Origin: an uncultured Flavobacteriales bacterium
GTDB taxonomy: Bacteria; Bacteroidota; Bacteroidia; Flavobacteriales_G; Salibacteraceae
Assembly: GCA_937899835.1 (NCBI GenBank)
Contig: CALCCE010000285.1
Location: forward strand, 1 to 51,195
DNA length: 51,195 nucleotides
Reading direction: 5' to 3'
The notes beneath the pieces were generated by a model that saw only the letters and a program-made list of their open reading frames with translations, did no database searches and was not told the DNA's origin. Positions 17,628 through 26,015 of this stretch are shown here, one piece after another. Numbering within the stretch: the first letter of the stretch is position 1; the number at the start of each line of letters is the position of its first letter. Position numbers and translations under genes: made by a program.

Positions 17628-19193
17628 ATGAGCTCTAACGAAAAGTTAGCACAGTCTTTAGAGCGTCTAAAAAAACTTCAAGACGAGGGAAAAGTTGGCC
17701 TCAGAGCAGATGAATTGTCCAGAGTTCATCGTGAACGCCTCATTAGGGCAGGCTTCATCAAAGAGGTGGTTAAGGGATGGTATATTATCTCACCACAGGA
17801 TGAACAGCCCGGTGACAGCACCTCCTGGTATATTTCTTTTTGGGGATTTGTGGCGCGTTACCTAAAGGATCGGTACGGCCAGCATTATTGCTTGTCTGCC
17901 GAACAATCGCTTTTACTACATTCCAAAAATACTTCTGTACCCGGGCAATTGTTGGTACGCAGTCCTTTTGGCAACAATCGGCCAACTCAGCTAATGTTTA
18001 AAACATCGCTGTTTATGCTGAAAGGGTCTTTGCCGTCAGATGACGAAGTAGACGAATGGAACGGTCTAAGAATTTTCTCACTTGCTGCATCGATCACCGA
18101 CATCAATCCTTCATTCTATTTGAAACGCCCAACGGATATACGGGCGGCTTTAATGATGATTTCCGATTCTTCAGAAATTCTGGAGCCGTTGCTGATCGGT
18201 GGCCATACGGTACTTGCGGGTCGATTGGCCGGAGCCTTTCGTAACATGGGGCAAGATAAAATTGCCGATGAAATTGTAATCGCCATGCGGATGGCGGATT
18301 ATGATGTCCGGGAGAAAGACCCTTTTCAGGCACCACCACCCGTAACTTTTCGGGAGCGATCGCCATACGTGAACCGCCTCCGACTTATGTGGCATCAAAT
18401 GCGCCCGGTGGTGCTCAAGCATTTTCCCGATATTCCTGGTATTCCACAAGATCGAGAGGCTTTCCTGAAACAGATTGAGGCTTTGTATACCACGGATGCC
18501 TACCACTCTTTATCCATTGAAAAATATACAGTTACACCAGAATTGATTGAACGGGTACGCTCCGGCAAATGGGATCATCAAAACAATGCCAACGACCAAC
18601 GCGCAAGAGATGCAATGGCCGCCCGTGGTTACTGGCAAGCTTTTAATAAAGTGAAGGCAAGCATCATCCATGTATTGGATGGAGGCAACCCGGGAGAAGT
18701 AGCCAATCAGGACCACGGTGGTTGGTACCGCGAGCTATTTGCCCCTGGGGTACAAGCTGGATTGCTCAAACCAAGCGATTTGGCGGGTTATCGCAATCAC
18801 CAGGTTTATATCGGCCAATCCAAACACACACCGGTAGATAAAGTAGGGGTGCGCGATTCTATGCCGGTTTTATTCGAATTGATCCAAGAAGAAGAACACC
18901 CGGCAGTTAGGGCTGTGCTGGGGCATTTTCTTTTGGTATACATCCACCCTTATATGGATGGAAACGGCCGAATGGGTCGTTTCCTAATGAATTTAATGTT
19001 GATTTCGGGTGGTTACCCCTGGACGGTTATTCCCGTGGAGCAACGCTGGGAATACATGGAGGCACTTGAAAGCGCCAGCACCTTGAATGATATTGAGCCT
19101 TTTTGCCAATTTATGAGCTGGTTGGTAGAGTCTGGCCTTAAAGGAAATCCGGTTGCCCAAATCACATGGGCTAATCTCAGTTTCCCAGACTAA
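17628..19193 (+). CDS. Fic-domain protein with N-terminal antitoxin-like winged helix
   Basis: The 521-residue protein has a C-terminal Fic domain with the catalytic loop HPYMDGNGRMGR (His440 to Arg451), which fits HxFx(D/E)GNGRxxR with Tyr for Phe. Such enzymes usually transfer AMP to target hydroxyls. Residues 294-299, SLSIEK, sit where class II Fic proteins carry the self-inhibitory (S/T)xxxE(G/N); Glu298 is present but followed by Lys. Residues 20-130 resemble the AbiEi/type IV antitoxin N-terminus: a winged helix (VHRERLIRAGFIKEVVKGWY) and the strand HYCLSAEQSLLLHSK. A DNA-binding, self-regulating Fic protein is inferred. Its stop overlaps the convergent gene by 4 bases. Confidence 0.85.
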   Translation: MSSNEKLAQSLERLKKLQDEGKVGLRADELSRVHRERLIRAGFIKEVVKGWYIISPQDEQPGDSTSWYISFWGFVARYLKDRYGQHYCLSAEQSLLLHSKNTSVPGQLLVRSPFGNNRPTQLMFKTSLFMLKGSLPSDDEVDEWNGLRIFSLAASITDINPSFYLKRPTDIRAALMMISDSSEILEPLLIGGHTVLAGRLAGAFRNMGQDKIADEIVIAMRMADYDVREKDPFQAPPPVTFRERSPYVNRLRLMWHQMRPVVLKHFPDIPGIPQDREAFLKQIEALYTTDAYHSLSIEKYTVTPELIERVRSGKWDHQNNANDQRARDAMAARGYWQAFNKVKASIIHVLDGGNPGEVANQDHGGWYRELFAPGVQAGLLKPSDLAGYRNHQVYIGQSKHTPVDKVGVRDSMPVLFELIQEEEHPAVRAVLGHFLLVYIHPYMDGNGRMGRFLMNLMLISGGYPWTVIPVEQRWEYMEALESASTLNDIEPFCQFMSWLVESGLKGNPVAQITWANLSFPD

Positions 19194-19864
19194 ACGACCG
19201 CTAAAGCTAAAATACAAGCCAGCAACATCACTGCTCCTTCGATCAAACCCAGGCCAAGGATCCAAAGCCACGAACTCTTTTCCACGCAGAGCAACAAATA
19301 CGGGACGGGCACCATAAGCAGCCCTTCGGCTATGATAACATAAATGGGCACCGGGCCCAGCATTGGAGTGTCTTTGTAGCTCCACCAGCCTGCATCAATG
19401 GCCCAATGTTCATAAAGTGGTACCAATAAAGCGCCCAAAACGCCCAACAGCAACCCTGCCAGCGAAGGGTGCATTTTGCGCGCCATTAGCCAACCTAAAA
19501 AGCCAAACTCGATCAGCACCACCGTCCAGGAAAAAGGCATATAGGCTGGAGAGCTCCAGAGCATCGGCTCATCGGTAGGATAGATCAAAGTATCTGAAAT
19601 GGCTACGAGGTAATGATCGGCTACCAGTTCGGCCAATCCGGCTACAACCGCAAAGCCCAGAAACTTAAGTATGAGCTGGTCTTTGGCCGCAATGGCATAG
19701 AGTAGAAAGACTGCGGTGAAACCATAGCCCCAAATTTCAGCAGACAGGACTCCCTTGAAAAAAAGGCTATCCAACAGCAGTATCCCAATGGACACTCCCA
19801 TGGTGCCCATTACAAAGAATGTTCTGCGTTTACCTTCGTTAGAAATTGCAGTGGAGCTGCTCAT
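19190..19864 (-). CDS. Multi-pass membrane protein, possibly carotenoid-biosynthesis related (CruF-like)
   Basis: The 224-residue protein has about seven hydrophobic segments. The polar loops are distinctive: LVADHYLVAISDTLIYPTDE, then LWSSPAYMPFSW and YEHWAIDAGWWSYKDTPMLG followed by PVPIYVIIAEGLLM. Conserved His/Trp/Asp positions between helices are typical of CruF-like carotenoid hydratase or lycopene-cyclase-type membrane enzymes. I treat that as a resemblance, strengthened by the desaturase-like flavoprotein just upstream. ATG 19864 overlaps that gene's stop (ATGA), so the two are translationally coupled. It is the last gene of the operon. Confidence 0.6.
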   Translation of the reverse strand: MSSSTAISNEGKRRTFFVMGTMGVSIGILLLDSLFFKGVLSAEIWGYGFTAVFLLYAIAAKDQLILKFLGFAVVAGLAELVADHYLVAISDTLIYPTDEPMLWSSPAYMPFSWTVVLIEFGFLGWLMARKMHPSLAGLLLGVLGALLVPLYEHWAIDAGWWSYKDTPMLGPVPIYVIIAEGLLMVPVPYLLLCVEKSSWLWILGLGLIEGAVMLLACILALAVV

Positions 19865-21504
19865 AAAAAATGAGGGCTTTTCCAGGGTAAACCCTGCTCA
19901 AAGCGTTTTTGATCGGCCTTGCGCCAATGACTCAACAAATCGGGTTCGTGAAGGTGCCAGATTTCGCAATGTTTTGCTTTTGATTCACTTTTCTCCAAAA
20001 TAGCATTTACAGCTCTTCGGGCAGCCTCATTGGCCCCTTCCATGGTTGCCAGATCGGTGAAGGTGCGCACGTAATCGGAAGCAAGGAACAAGTTGGGGAT
20101 ATGTGTGTAAGCATCCGGACGCAGAGGCCAAGTATTCACTTTATTGACCAATAGTGGCTCTTTGTTGGTTGATGGACCATGCCCGGGAATGATGATATCG
20201 GCATCGATATAGGAGGTTACTAACATGTCGTCTGAAAGCATGCTTTTACCGTCTACGATCAGGCTTTTTTTCAATTGCTCCCACACCTCTGAAAGGATTT
20301 CTTCCTTTGTACACTCGTTGGCCTTCTTGCCGTTCAAGCCAGGAGTAGTCCAATCGGAAACATCAATGGAAAGCACTCCTTTCACTTCTCCATTACCGTA
20401 TTGAGAAATGTCAAAGTCTTTCCAAAATTGCAATTGGGATATGGAAGTCAAGGCCCAAGGTGAGTCAGTATACATCACGTGGCCACGCGTCATGGTCACA
20501 TCCTGATTGAGGAAGTATTGAATTCCATTCATCCAAGCGGTGTCTTCGGCTAGATGCGGGAGGTACTGTAGAGTTGGGTCAGCTTCTAACATGGCAGGAG
20601 TAAGCATTTTAGCCATCACTTCTACGGGTAAAGCTGAAATGTAATAGTCGCCCGAAGCAGCAACGTGCGCTCCGTTTTCATCTACAAATGTGGCTCCGGT
20701 AATTTGGCCATCATCACAAGCGATGGTACTACAGGTGTGACCGTGATGGTATTTCACTCCTTTTTCTACCAGATAATCCCACCAAGGATAAAGAAAAGCC
20801 TCATTGGTAGGTCCGTTCAATATGCGATCAGGATGCGCAAAAGGATTGCCCATTAAGAAGAGCAATTGCAAGAGGATGTCACCACCGGTTTTGGTGCTTA
20901 CTTCTTTGGGCTTTGCTGCCACTAAGGTGCGGGTAATGCCGCCAACAAAATACTGTCGGTAGGCCTCACTGTGTTGACCGGCATCGGTGAACTCCCACCA
21001 GGAAATCCGCTCGTATTCGGAGTTTCGGCGGGCGTAAGAACTGGTCATGAGTTGCCAGATTTTTTTGGCAAAGGTGTCGGTGTCTTCCTTTGTCAATCCG
21101 GTGTTGCTGTGATGAAGCGCATGAAACATCACCTCAATGTCTTTGAGCGACTTTGGAAAATTTACAATGTTGATCAGTGGAGCCTCATTGAAACGGGCCA
21201 TCATCACCCGCTTGGATACCGCCTGGTTATCGAAAACTCCGTGTCGCTTCCCAGAGAAAGGAATCCGTTTCATAGTATCGGTAATGTGCTTGTAGAAACC
21301 CGGAAAAAACCGGAATCCGTGTTCTCCCGGAAGGTCTTTTCGGCCATCGACTCCACTGTTGGGTACATCAATACTCCGGGCTTTTCCTCCCACATAACGC
21401 GGCTGTCGATCGTATACTTCGACCTCAAATCCCCTTTCAATCAATTCGTGGGCTGCACTCATACCGGCAATCCCTCCTCCGATAACTACAATTTTTTTAC
21501 TCAT
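19861..21504 (-). CDS. FAD-dependent desaturase/oxidoreductase (phytoene desaturase / hydroxysqualene dehydroxylase-like)
   Basis: The 547-residue protein starts with the flavin-binding Rossmann motif VVIGGGIAGMSAAHELIERG followed by EVEVYDRQPRYVGGKARS, and ends with NLFLASDYVRTFTDLATMEG, then NEAARRAVNAIL, which is the C-terminal FAD-contact motif of the phytoene desaturase/HpnE/amine-oxidase clan. Between these, EHGFRFFPGFYKHITDTMKR is typical of the squalene-associated branch. The substrate (carotenoid, squalene-type lipid or amine) cannot be decided. It overlaps the kinase gene upstream by 8 bases and the membrane-protein gene downstream by 4, so the three form one operon. Cytoplasmic face of the membrane is likely. 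Confidence 0.8.
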   Translation of the reverse strand: MSKKIVVIGGGIAGMSAAHELIERGFEVEVYDRQPRYVGGKARSIDVPNSGVDGRKDLPGEHGFRFFPGFYKHITDTMKRIPFSGKRHGVFDNQAVSKRVMMARFNEAPLINIVNFPKSLKDIEVMFHALHHSNTGLTKEDTDTFAKKIWQLMTSSYARRNSEYERISWWEFTDAGQHSEAYRQYFVGGITRTLVAAKPKEVSTKTGGDILLQLLFLMGNPFAHPDRILNGPTNEAFLYPWWDYLVEKGVKYHHGHTCSTIACDDGQITGATFVDENGAHVAASGDYYISALPVEVMAKMLTPAMLEADPTLQYLPHLAEDTAWMNGIQYFLNQDVTMTRGHVMYTDSPWALTSISQLQFWKDFDISQYGNGEVKGVLSIDVSDWTTPGLNGKKANECTKEEILSEVWEQLKKSLIVDGKSMLSDDMLVTSYIDADIIIPGHGPSTNKEPLLVNKVNTWPLRPDAYTHIPNLFLASDYVRTFTDLATMEGANEAARRAVNAILEKSESKAKHCEIWHLHEPDLLSHWRKADQKRFEQGLPWKSPHFL

Positions 21505-22957
21505 GATTTTGGTTGATGCTGAATTCTACAATAAAAGTGGCACCTTGGCCGGGCTTGCTGGAGCAATATACCTGCCCTCCAAGCATTTCTACATACCGTT
21601 TCACCAGCGAAAGTCCAAGACCGGTGGAGCTTTCTCCTGCGGTGGGTTTGGCGGTCAGGCGATTGTATTTGCCAAAAAGTTTCAATTGATCTTCAGGTGG
21701 TATTCCAGGACCTTGATCCTGCACCTCGATCCGAACCTGATTGTTTTGTACCAACTGACGCACCACCACCTGACTGTTTCGAGGCGAAAACTTTAAGGCA
21801 TTGGAAATCAAATTATCCATGATCTGGCGCAGGTAAATCCGATCAGCCTTTAGCTCAACAGTATTGTCCCAATCCGTCCACAAGGCAATTTCTTTGGCTT
21901 CGGCCTTGGCCCGGTAATCGTCGATTACTTCTTGCAAGACCTCGCTCAGTAGCAGGGTTTCCCATTCGAGTTTCATTTCCCGCGTTCCTGCTTCCCCTAC
22001 TTCCAATACCTTTCGTATCAGGCGTTGGGCTTGTTGGTTGGATTGTCGAATGAGTTGCAGGCACTCTACCTGAGCATCGCTCAGTTCTTCAGCAGACAAC
22101 ACGGCCAATAATCCTTCAATGCTATGCAGAGGGGCTTTCAGGTCGTGCGAAAGCACTTCGATAATGTAGTCTTTCTGTTCGTTGAGCGACTGCAAATGGT
22201 TGCTTTGTTCAGCTATCTGTTCGGTTTGTGCCAACAATTCGTCGTTCGAGGCTTGTACATTGGCATTGATTTCTTCAAGTGCTGCCTGCGCAAGTTTTAA
22301 CTTCTGGAGGGTGGTTTGTAGCTCTTCGTTTTTTACGTTGAGTTCTTTTACTGCACTGTTGCGGTTTCGCTCAAAAACCCGGATAATGACAAAGACAATG
22401 ACTACAATTCCGGTGATACACAGCCAATTGAAGAGTACAGACCAAGAGGTGTCGTAAGCTACCGGAAATTGCCTGCCTTGCCATTCTGAATAAGTGATTA
22501 CAGTAATGACCATCAACACTACGGCAGTCCATACAATGGCCCAACGGGTGGTGATGAGCAACAAGGAAATGGCCGGAACAAATATGAGCCACGGAAGAAT
22601 GGCGGATTGCATCCCTCCTGAAAACAGCACTAATATTACCACTGCGAGGGTTCCTGCCAATACATACAAATTGCCAATGGATAGTGTTGGAACACCTGCG
22701 CGCAACAAGAACGGTAAAAGGAGAAAAGCGGCCACATTGAAAGCCATGAGGTAAACCCCCATGTCGAAATTGATCCACCAACTCAACAGCAGGTAAGTGA
22801 AAGAAAACAAACTGGTAAGCAGCGAAGCTTTGATGACCAATCGCGCTTGCATTTGGTCTTTTACGGAATCCTTGGCTCCGGGAGGGAGAAAGAAGCTAAC
22901 TGGGGGGAAGTTCATACCGATGGAGATTCGAAAAGATGATAAACTGCCTCGTTTCAT
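21497..22957 (-). CDS. Membrane-bound sensor histidine kinase
   Basis: From ATG 22957 the protein has 486 residues. Six hydrophobic segments come first (for example LLTSLFSFTYLLLSWWI, LYVLAGTLAVVILVLFSG, AIVWTAVVLMVITVITY), without a large periplasmic domain. A long coiled coil follows (KELNVKNEELQTTLQKLKLA). The kinase core has the H-box VLSHDLKAPLHSIEGLL, N-box DNLISNALKFSP, and nucleotide-binding DQGPGIPPE and TGLGLSLVKRYVE. It should autophosphorylate on the H-box His. No response regulator is encoded nearby; instead it is coupled (8-base overlap) to the FAD-enzyme gene. The signal sensed is unknown; it presumably acts through the membrane or its redox/lipid state. Confidence 0.85.
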   Translation of the reverse strand: MKRGSLSSFRISIGMNFPPVSFFLPPGAKDSVKDQMQARLVIKASLLTSLFSFTYLLLSWWINFDMGVYLMAFNVAAFLLLPFLLRAGVPTLSIGNLYVLAGTLAVVILVLFSGGMQSAILPWLIFVPAISLLLITTRWAIVWTAVVLMVITVITYSEWQGRQFPVAYDTSWSVLFNWLCITGIVVIVFVIIRVFERNRNSAVKELNVKNEELQTTLQKLKLAQAALEEINANVQASNDELLAQTEQIAEQSNHLQSLNEQKDYIIEVLSHDLKAPLHSIEGLLAVLSAEELSDAQVECLQLIRQSNQQAQRLIRKVLEVGEAGTREMKLEWETLLLSEVLQEVIDDYRAKAEAKEIALWTDWDNTVELKADRIYLRQIMDNLISNALKFSPRNSQVVVRQLVQNNQVRIEVQDQGPGIPPEDQLKLFGKYNRLTAKPTAGESSTGLGLSLVKRYVEMLGGQVYCSSKPGQGATFIVEFSINQNHE

Positions 22958-23348
22958 AGGTTGGTGAAAAGGCAATCACCTTGGCATAAGCAAGTTTTAG
23001 AGCGTTAGTAACGAACTGTTACAGTCGGGTGAGGAATTCTCCGTTTTCCACACCGCTTAATCAGAATGAGGGCTTTTGAATTCGTCGATTGGTTCTATGA
23101 TGGTGAGGCCTTCTCTTACGCAAGCCATTGAAAAGGGTTGCATAAGCATCTGAACGACAAAGTAGGTGTTTTCCTTTAATTTCCGAACGATAAGTACGAA
23201 GTATTCCAGGCGGAAAACCTGTAGTTGAATGCGTATTAAATGGATCAAAGTGAAGCTATGGCATATTGAGAAAACAATCCGACTTTAGCGCCAAGAGTTC
23301 AGGAATCACCTTTCCGCGCACTTTTTATCATTTAACCCAGATTATCAT
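22958..23348. other. Intergenic region between the divergent kinase and binding-protein genes
   Basis: These 391 bases hold no strong gene. A weak inverted pair GTAAC...GTTAC lies near 23008-23023, upstream of the kinase. One short minus-strand frame (23057-23248) is listed separately. No exact TAnnTTTG was found for either flanking gene. Confidence 0.4.
23057..23248 (-). CDS. Possible small protein or gene remnant (63 codons)
   Basis: From TTG 23248 the frame reads as well-formed protein: LQVFRLEYFVLIVRKLKENT, then YFVVQMLMQPFSMACVREG and LTIIEPIDEFKSPHSD before TAA 23057-23059. The frame stays open upstream to about 23287 but no ATG opens it. Codon choice is like neighbouring genes. It could be the tail of a decayed gene. 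Family not recognised. Confidence 0.3.
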   Translation of the reverse strand: MIHLIRIQLQVFRLEYFVLIVRKLKENTYFVVQMLMQPFSMACVREGLTIIEPIDEFKSPHSD

Positions 23349-24257
23349 ATGTTCCAACTTACCCTTGCATTGGATTGGACTCCAAACATCAACCACATTG
23401 GCTTCTTTGTGGCACAAGGTAAAGGCTTCTATCAGGAAGAAGGATTGCAGGTTTCCCTCCTCGATCCCTCTGCGGACAATTACGCTACTACTCCGGCAAA
23501 AAAGATAGAATTGGGTATTGCTGATATGGCCTTGTGCCCGACGGAGAGCGTCATTAGTTACCGAACCAAAGCCAAACCTTTCGATCTTATTGGGATAGCT
23601 ACGCTGTTTCAGGAAGATGTGAGTGCCATTGCTACTTTGGTCAGTTCCAGCATTGAGCGTCCCAAGGAGCTGGATGGCCGCTCCTATGCTTCGTATCAGG
23701 CACGCTATGAAGACCAGATTGTGCGCCAAATGATTGCCAACGATGGTGGGAAGGGCGAATTGCAGGTGGCCTACCCCAGTAAGCTGGGTATCTGGGAAAC
23801 GTTGGTTAAAGGAGAATTCGATTCCACTTGGATTTTCACCAACTGGGAAGGAGTAGAAGCCGAAACCTCTGGGATAGACCTTCACCTTTTCCGCATGAAG
23901 GACTTCGGTATTCCCTACTCTTATTCCCCACTATTGGTGGCCTCACAAAAGCGGATGCTCCAAGAGAAAAACACTTATCACAAGTTTTTGAAAGCCTGCC
24001 GGAAAGGCTTTTTATTCTGCCGCGAACACGCGGCAGAAGCCGTGGAAATACTCCAACCTTACCTGCCAGAAAGCGACAAGCACATCGATCTCGATCGCGC
24101 CCTGGAACTTTCCGTCCCTTCCTTTGGCAACGGGCTCACTTGGGGGGGAATGCAAGAATCGACAGTCGCCGAATTTCTGAATTGGATTTACAAAGAAGGG
24201 TTGGAGACACAACCGCTTCAAATACAGGATTTAATTACTAATGAATTGTTGGGATGA
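23349..24257 (+). CDS. NMT1/THI5-like substrate-binding protein without signal peptide
   Basis: The 302-residue protein has the periplasmic-binding-protein type II fold of the NMT1/THI5/SsuA family: LALDWTPNINHIGFFVAQGK, then GFYQEEGLQVSLLDPS, KIELGIADMALCPTES and ELDGRSYASYQARYE. Family members bind pyrimidine, sulfonate or nitrate-type ligands for ABC importers. Thi5 itself makes the thiamine pyrimidine in the cytoplasm. Here there is no signal or lipobox: the sequence starts directly with the first strand at ATG 23349, and no in-frame start lies upstream. No permease or ATPase gene is nearby. The Cys cluster (CCCFC) of yeast Thi5 is absent. Its stop lies 3 bases from the convergent gene. 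Confidence 0.75.
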   Translation: MFQLTLALDWTPNINHIGFFVAQGKGFYQEEGLQVSLLDPSADNYATTPAKKIELGIADMALCPTESVISYRTKAKPFDLIGIATLFQEDVSAIATLVSSSIERPKELDGRSYASYQARYEDQIVRQMIANDGGKGELQVAYPSKLGIWETLVKGEFDSTWIFTNWEGVEAETSGIDLHLFRMKDFGIPYSYSPLLVASQKRMLQEKNTYHKFLKACRKGFLFCREHAAEAVEILQPYLPESDKHIDLDRALELSVPSFGNGLTWGGMQESTVAEFLNWIYKEGLETQPLQIQDLITNELLG

Positions 24258-24260
24258 AGC

Positions 24261-25151
24261 TCAATACCAAGGTGGTTTTACCTCGTTACCGGTGCTATCA
24301 AACATTACCCATCCACTATCGGTATAAATCATTGAAGGGGTTCCATTTTTATGGAAACGATAGGTGGTAATGTTAAGATCGGCTTCAGGGTCATAGACTG
24401 CAGAATCCTTTTTCTCTCCAGAATAGTAATAGGAGACCAACGGGCTAATTAAACTATCGTTTTGAAAGGTCGCGGTGGCCATAAGGCCATTACCATGAGT
24501 GTAATACCAACTCCACTTTCCTTCTTTTCCGCTCGTTTCGTCATAGTGACCTTGGAAGTTTCGAAAGATGGAGAAACCCCGATAATACCCGTCAATGTAG
24601 GCTTTGTATTTCTTTCCTGGCTGAACATACTCCGGACGAAACTTCAGTAAGTGATCATTTGGAAGAACGAAATCCGTTCCGTAAACGAGCATATTTCGCT
24701 CCCAATTTCCGCCGTAGTACCAATGGTGTCTAAAATAGTTGAGGGTTTGCTCCCCACTGAGGTGCAACCGCATCAACTCATTGAACTTTTTATTGGCCCA
24801 CGATTGGTTGGCCGATTTTTCCAAGCTTGGATCTTCGGCGATGGGGAGCGGAATGTCCCAAATCTTGTTTTGGGTGGTAGCATCGGATAAGCGAAGAATC
24901 GCAGTGCCATAATAAGTGGAAGTGTCCTCATTGAAGGCCCTGAAAACCACATCCGGCCGGTCTTCTGGTGTGAGGTTTCGGTTAACATATAAGCGCAGCA
25001 GTGAATCTCCATCTTCTACCAGAAACTCAAAGTGTTCTATTGCATAGGGTTCCGCCAGAAAAAACGGATCGTTTTTAACAACCTCCTGGCAGGATAGCAG
25101 CATACTACCTGACAAAAGAATAAATCCCAAAAGCCGAAAAGGATAAACCAC
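24261..25151 (-). CDS. Lipoprotein with MORN/YwqK-like C-terminus, unknown function
   Basis: The start is GTG 25151, overlapping by one base the TAG of the gene upstream (TAGTG), so the two are coupled. The 296-residue protein has lipobox MLLSCQ (Cys about residue 21). After a beta-rich middle (EHFEFLVEDGDSLLRLYVNR) the C-terminal third has MORN-like YwqK repeats: GKWSWYYTHGNGLMATATFQ, SPLVSYYYSGEKKDSAVY and TTYRFHKNGTPSMIY. Such repeats occur in surface-lipid-binding or immunity-type proteins, but the function here is unknown. Its 3' end nearly touches the convergent binding-protein gene. Confidence 0.65.
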   Translation of the reverse strand: MVYPFRLLGFILLSGSMLLSCQEVVKNDPFFLAEPYAIEHFEFLVEDGDSLLRLYVNRNLTPEDRPDVVFRAFNEDTSTYYGTAILRLSDATTQNKIWDIPLPIAEDPSLEKSANQSWANKKFNELMRLHLSGEQTLNYFRHHWYYGGNWERNMLVYGTDFVLPNDHLLKFRPEYVQPGKKYKAYIDGYYRGFSIFRNFQGHYDETSGKEGKWSWYYTHGNGLMATATFQNDSLISPLVSYYYSGEKKDSAVYDPEADLNITTYRFHKNGTPSMIYTDSGWVMFDSTGNEVKPPWY

Positions 25152-25921
25152 TACAAATTCAAAAGATAAAGGAGCAACAACAACAGGCCAAAAGCTAGAG
25201 AGAACAGGATTAGAAAGGGCGTTTTAGCCACTTTGACACTGGCAATAAGCCCTTGTTCCAGAATTTCTTTTACGTCACCTACCCAAAGGGCAAAACTATC
25301 CACCTCATTGATCACTTCTTTGGTAGACAATTTTTCGGGATCGTGCTCAAAAGGTTCTATTTTCATCCAACTGGTGAGGATACGCAGCACTTTCACGATC
25401 ACCCGTCGAAGCAAGCCGCCAACCAAGGGGATTCCGTCCTGGAATATCGTTGCTACCGTTGGAATTACCACCAGGTGAAAAACCCCTAAAAACAAGAGGC
25501 TGTAAACTCTTTTTCGATTTTCGGGGGTGATCTTATTCTTGGTTTTACTCAAATCTTCAATGGCCGACTCAGCAATACCAATGGTAAATTCCATAATACT
25601 CCACACGTCTTTGCGGATCTTGGTCATTAACAACAATAAGCCAAGAAATAAGCCCGAGAGTAGAAACAGCACCAAGCCCAAAAGCCCGTAAAAGAAGTAT
25701 TCGACGTGCACTAAATCAAACACCCAATAACCTAAAAAATATAAGAGGAGCGCGATACCTACCGGGCGTATCATGGCTTTGAAAGCATAAGAAGGCAGGA
25801 CCAACAATTCGCCAATACTTTCTCCTATCCGATCATCTCGGTAAGTCTTCATATCGATGCTCAACTCTTCCTGGATGGTTTTATCCAATTGATCGACATC
25901 CTTCGTACTTCGTACACGCAT
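25151..25921 (-). CDS. Membrane protein of unknown function, coupled to the lipoprotein
   Basis: The 256-residue protein opens with a charged cytoplasmic helix (KDVDQLDKTIQEELSI). A hydrophobic block with two or three membrane spans follows (GIALLLYFLGYWVFDLV, YGLLGLVLFLLSGLFLGLLL). A third region (VYSLLFLGVFHLVVIPTVAT) precedes an amphipathic stretch, and the C-terminus is a strongly hydrophobic tail (FLILFSLAFGLLLLLLYLLN). No motif is recognised. It starts at ATG 25921 and is the first gene of a two-gene operon with the lipoprotein at 24261-25151. Confidence 0.6.
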   Translation of the reverse strand: MRVRSTKDVDQLDKTIQEELSIDMKTYRDDRIGESIGELLVLPSYAFKAMIRPVGIALLLYFLGYWVFDLVHVEYFFYGLLGLVLFLLSGLFLGLLLLMTKIRKDVWSIMEFTIGIAESAIEDLSKTKNKITPENRKRVYSLLFLGVFHLVVIPTVATIFQDGIPLVGGLLRRVIVKVLRILTSWMKIEPFEHDPEKLSTKEVINEVDSFALWVGDVKEILEQGLIASVKVAKTPFLILFSLAFGLLLLLLYLLNL

Positions 25922-26015
25922 AATGGAGGCTTTTGGGGATTAAAAGCAGAATATTGATGTGGAATTAGGGCTAATATCTGCTCGAAGGTAAACTACTACA
26001 GCTGGATTTTGAAAC

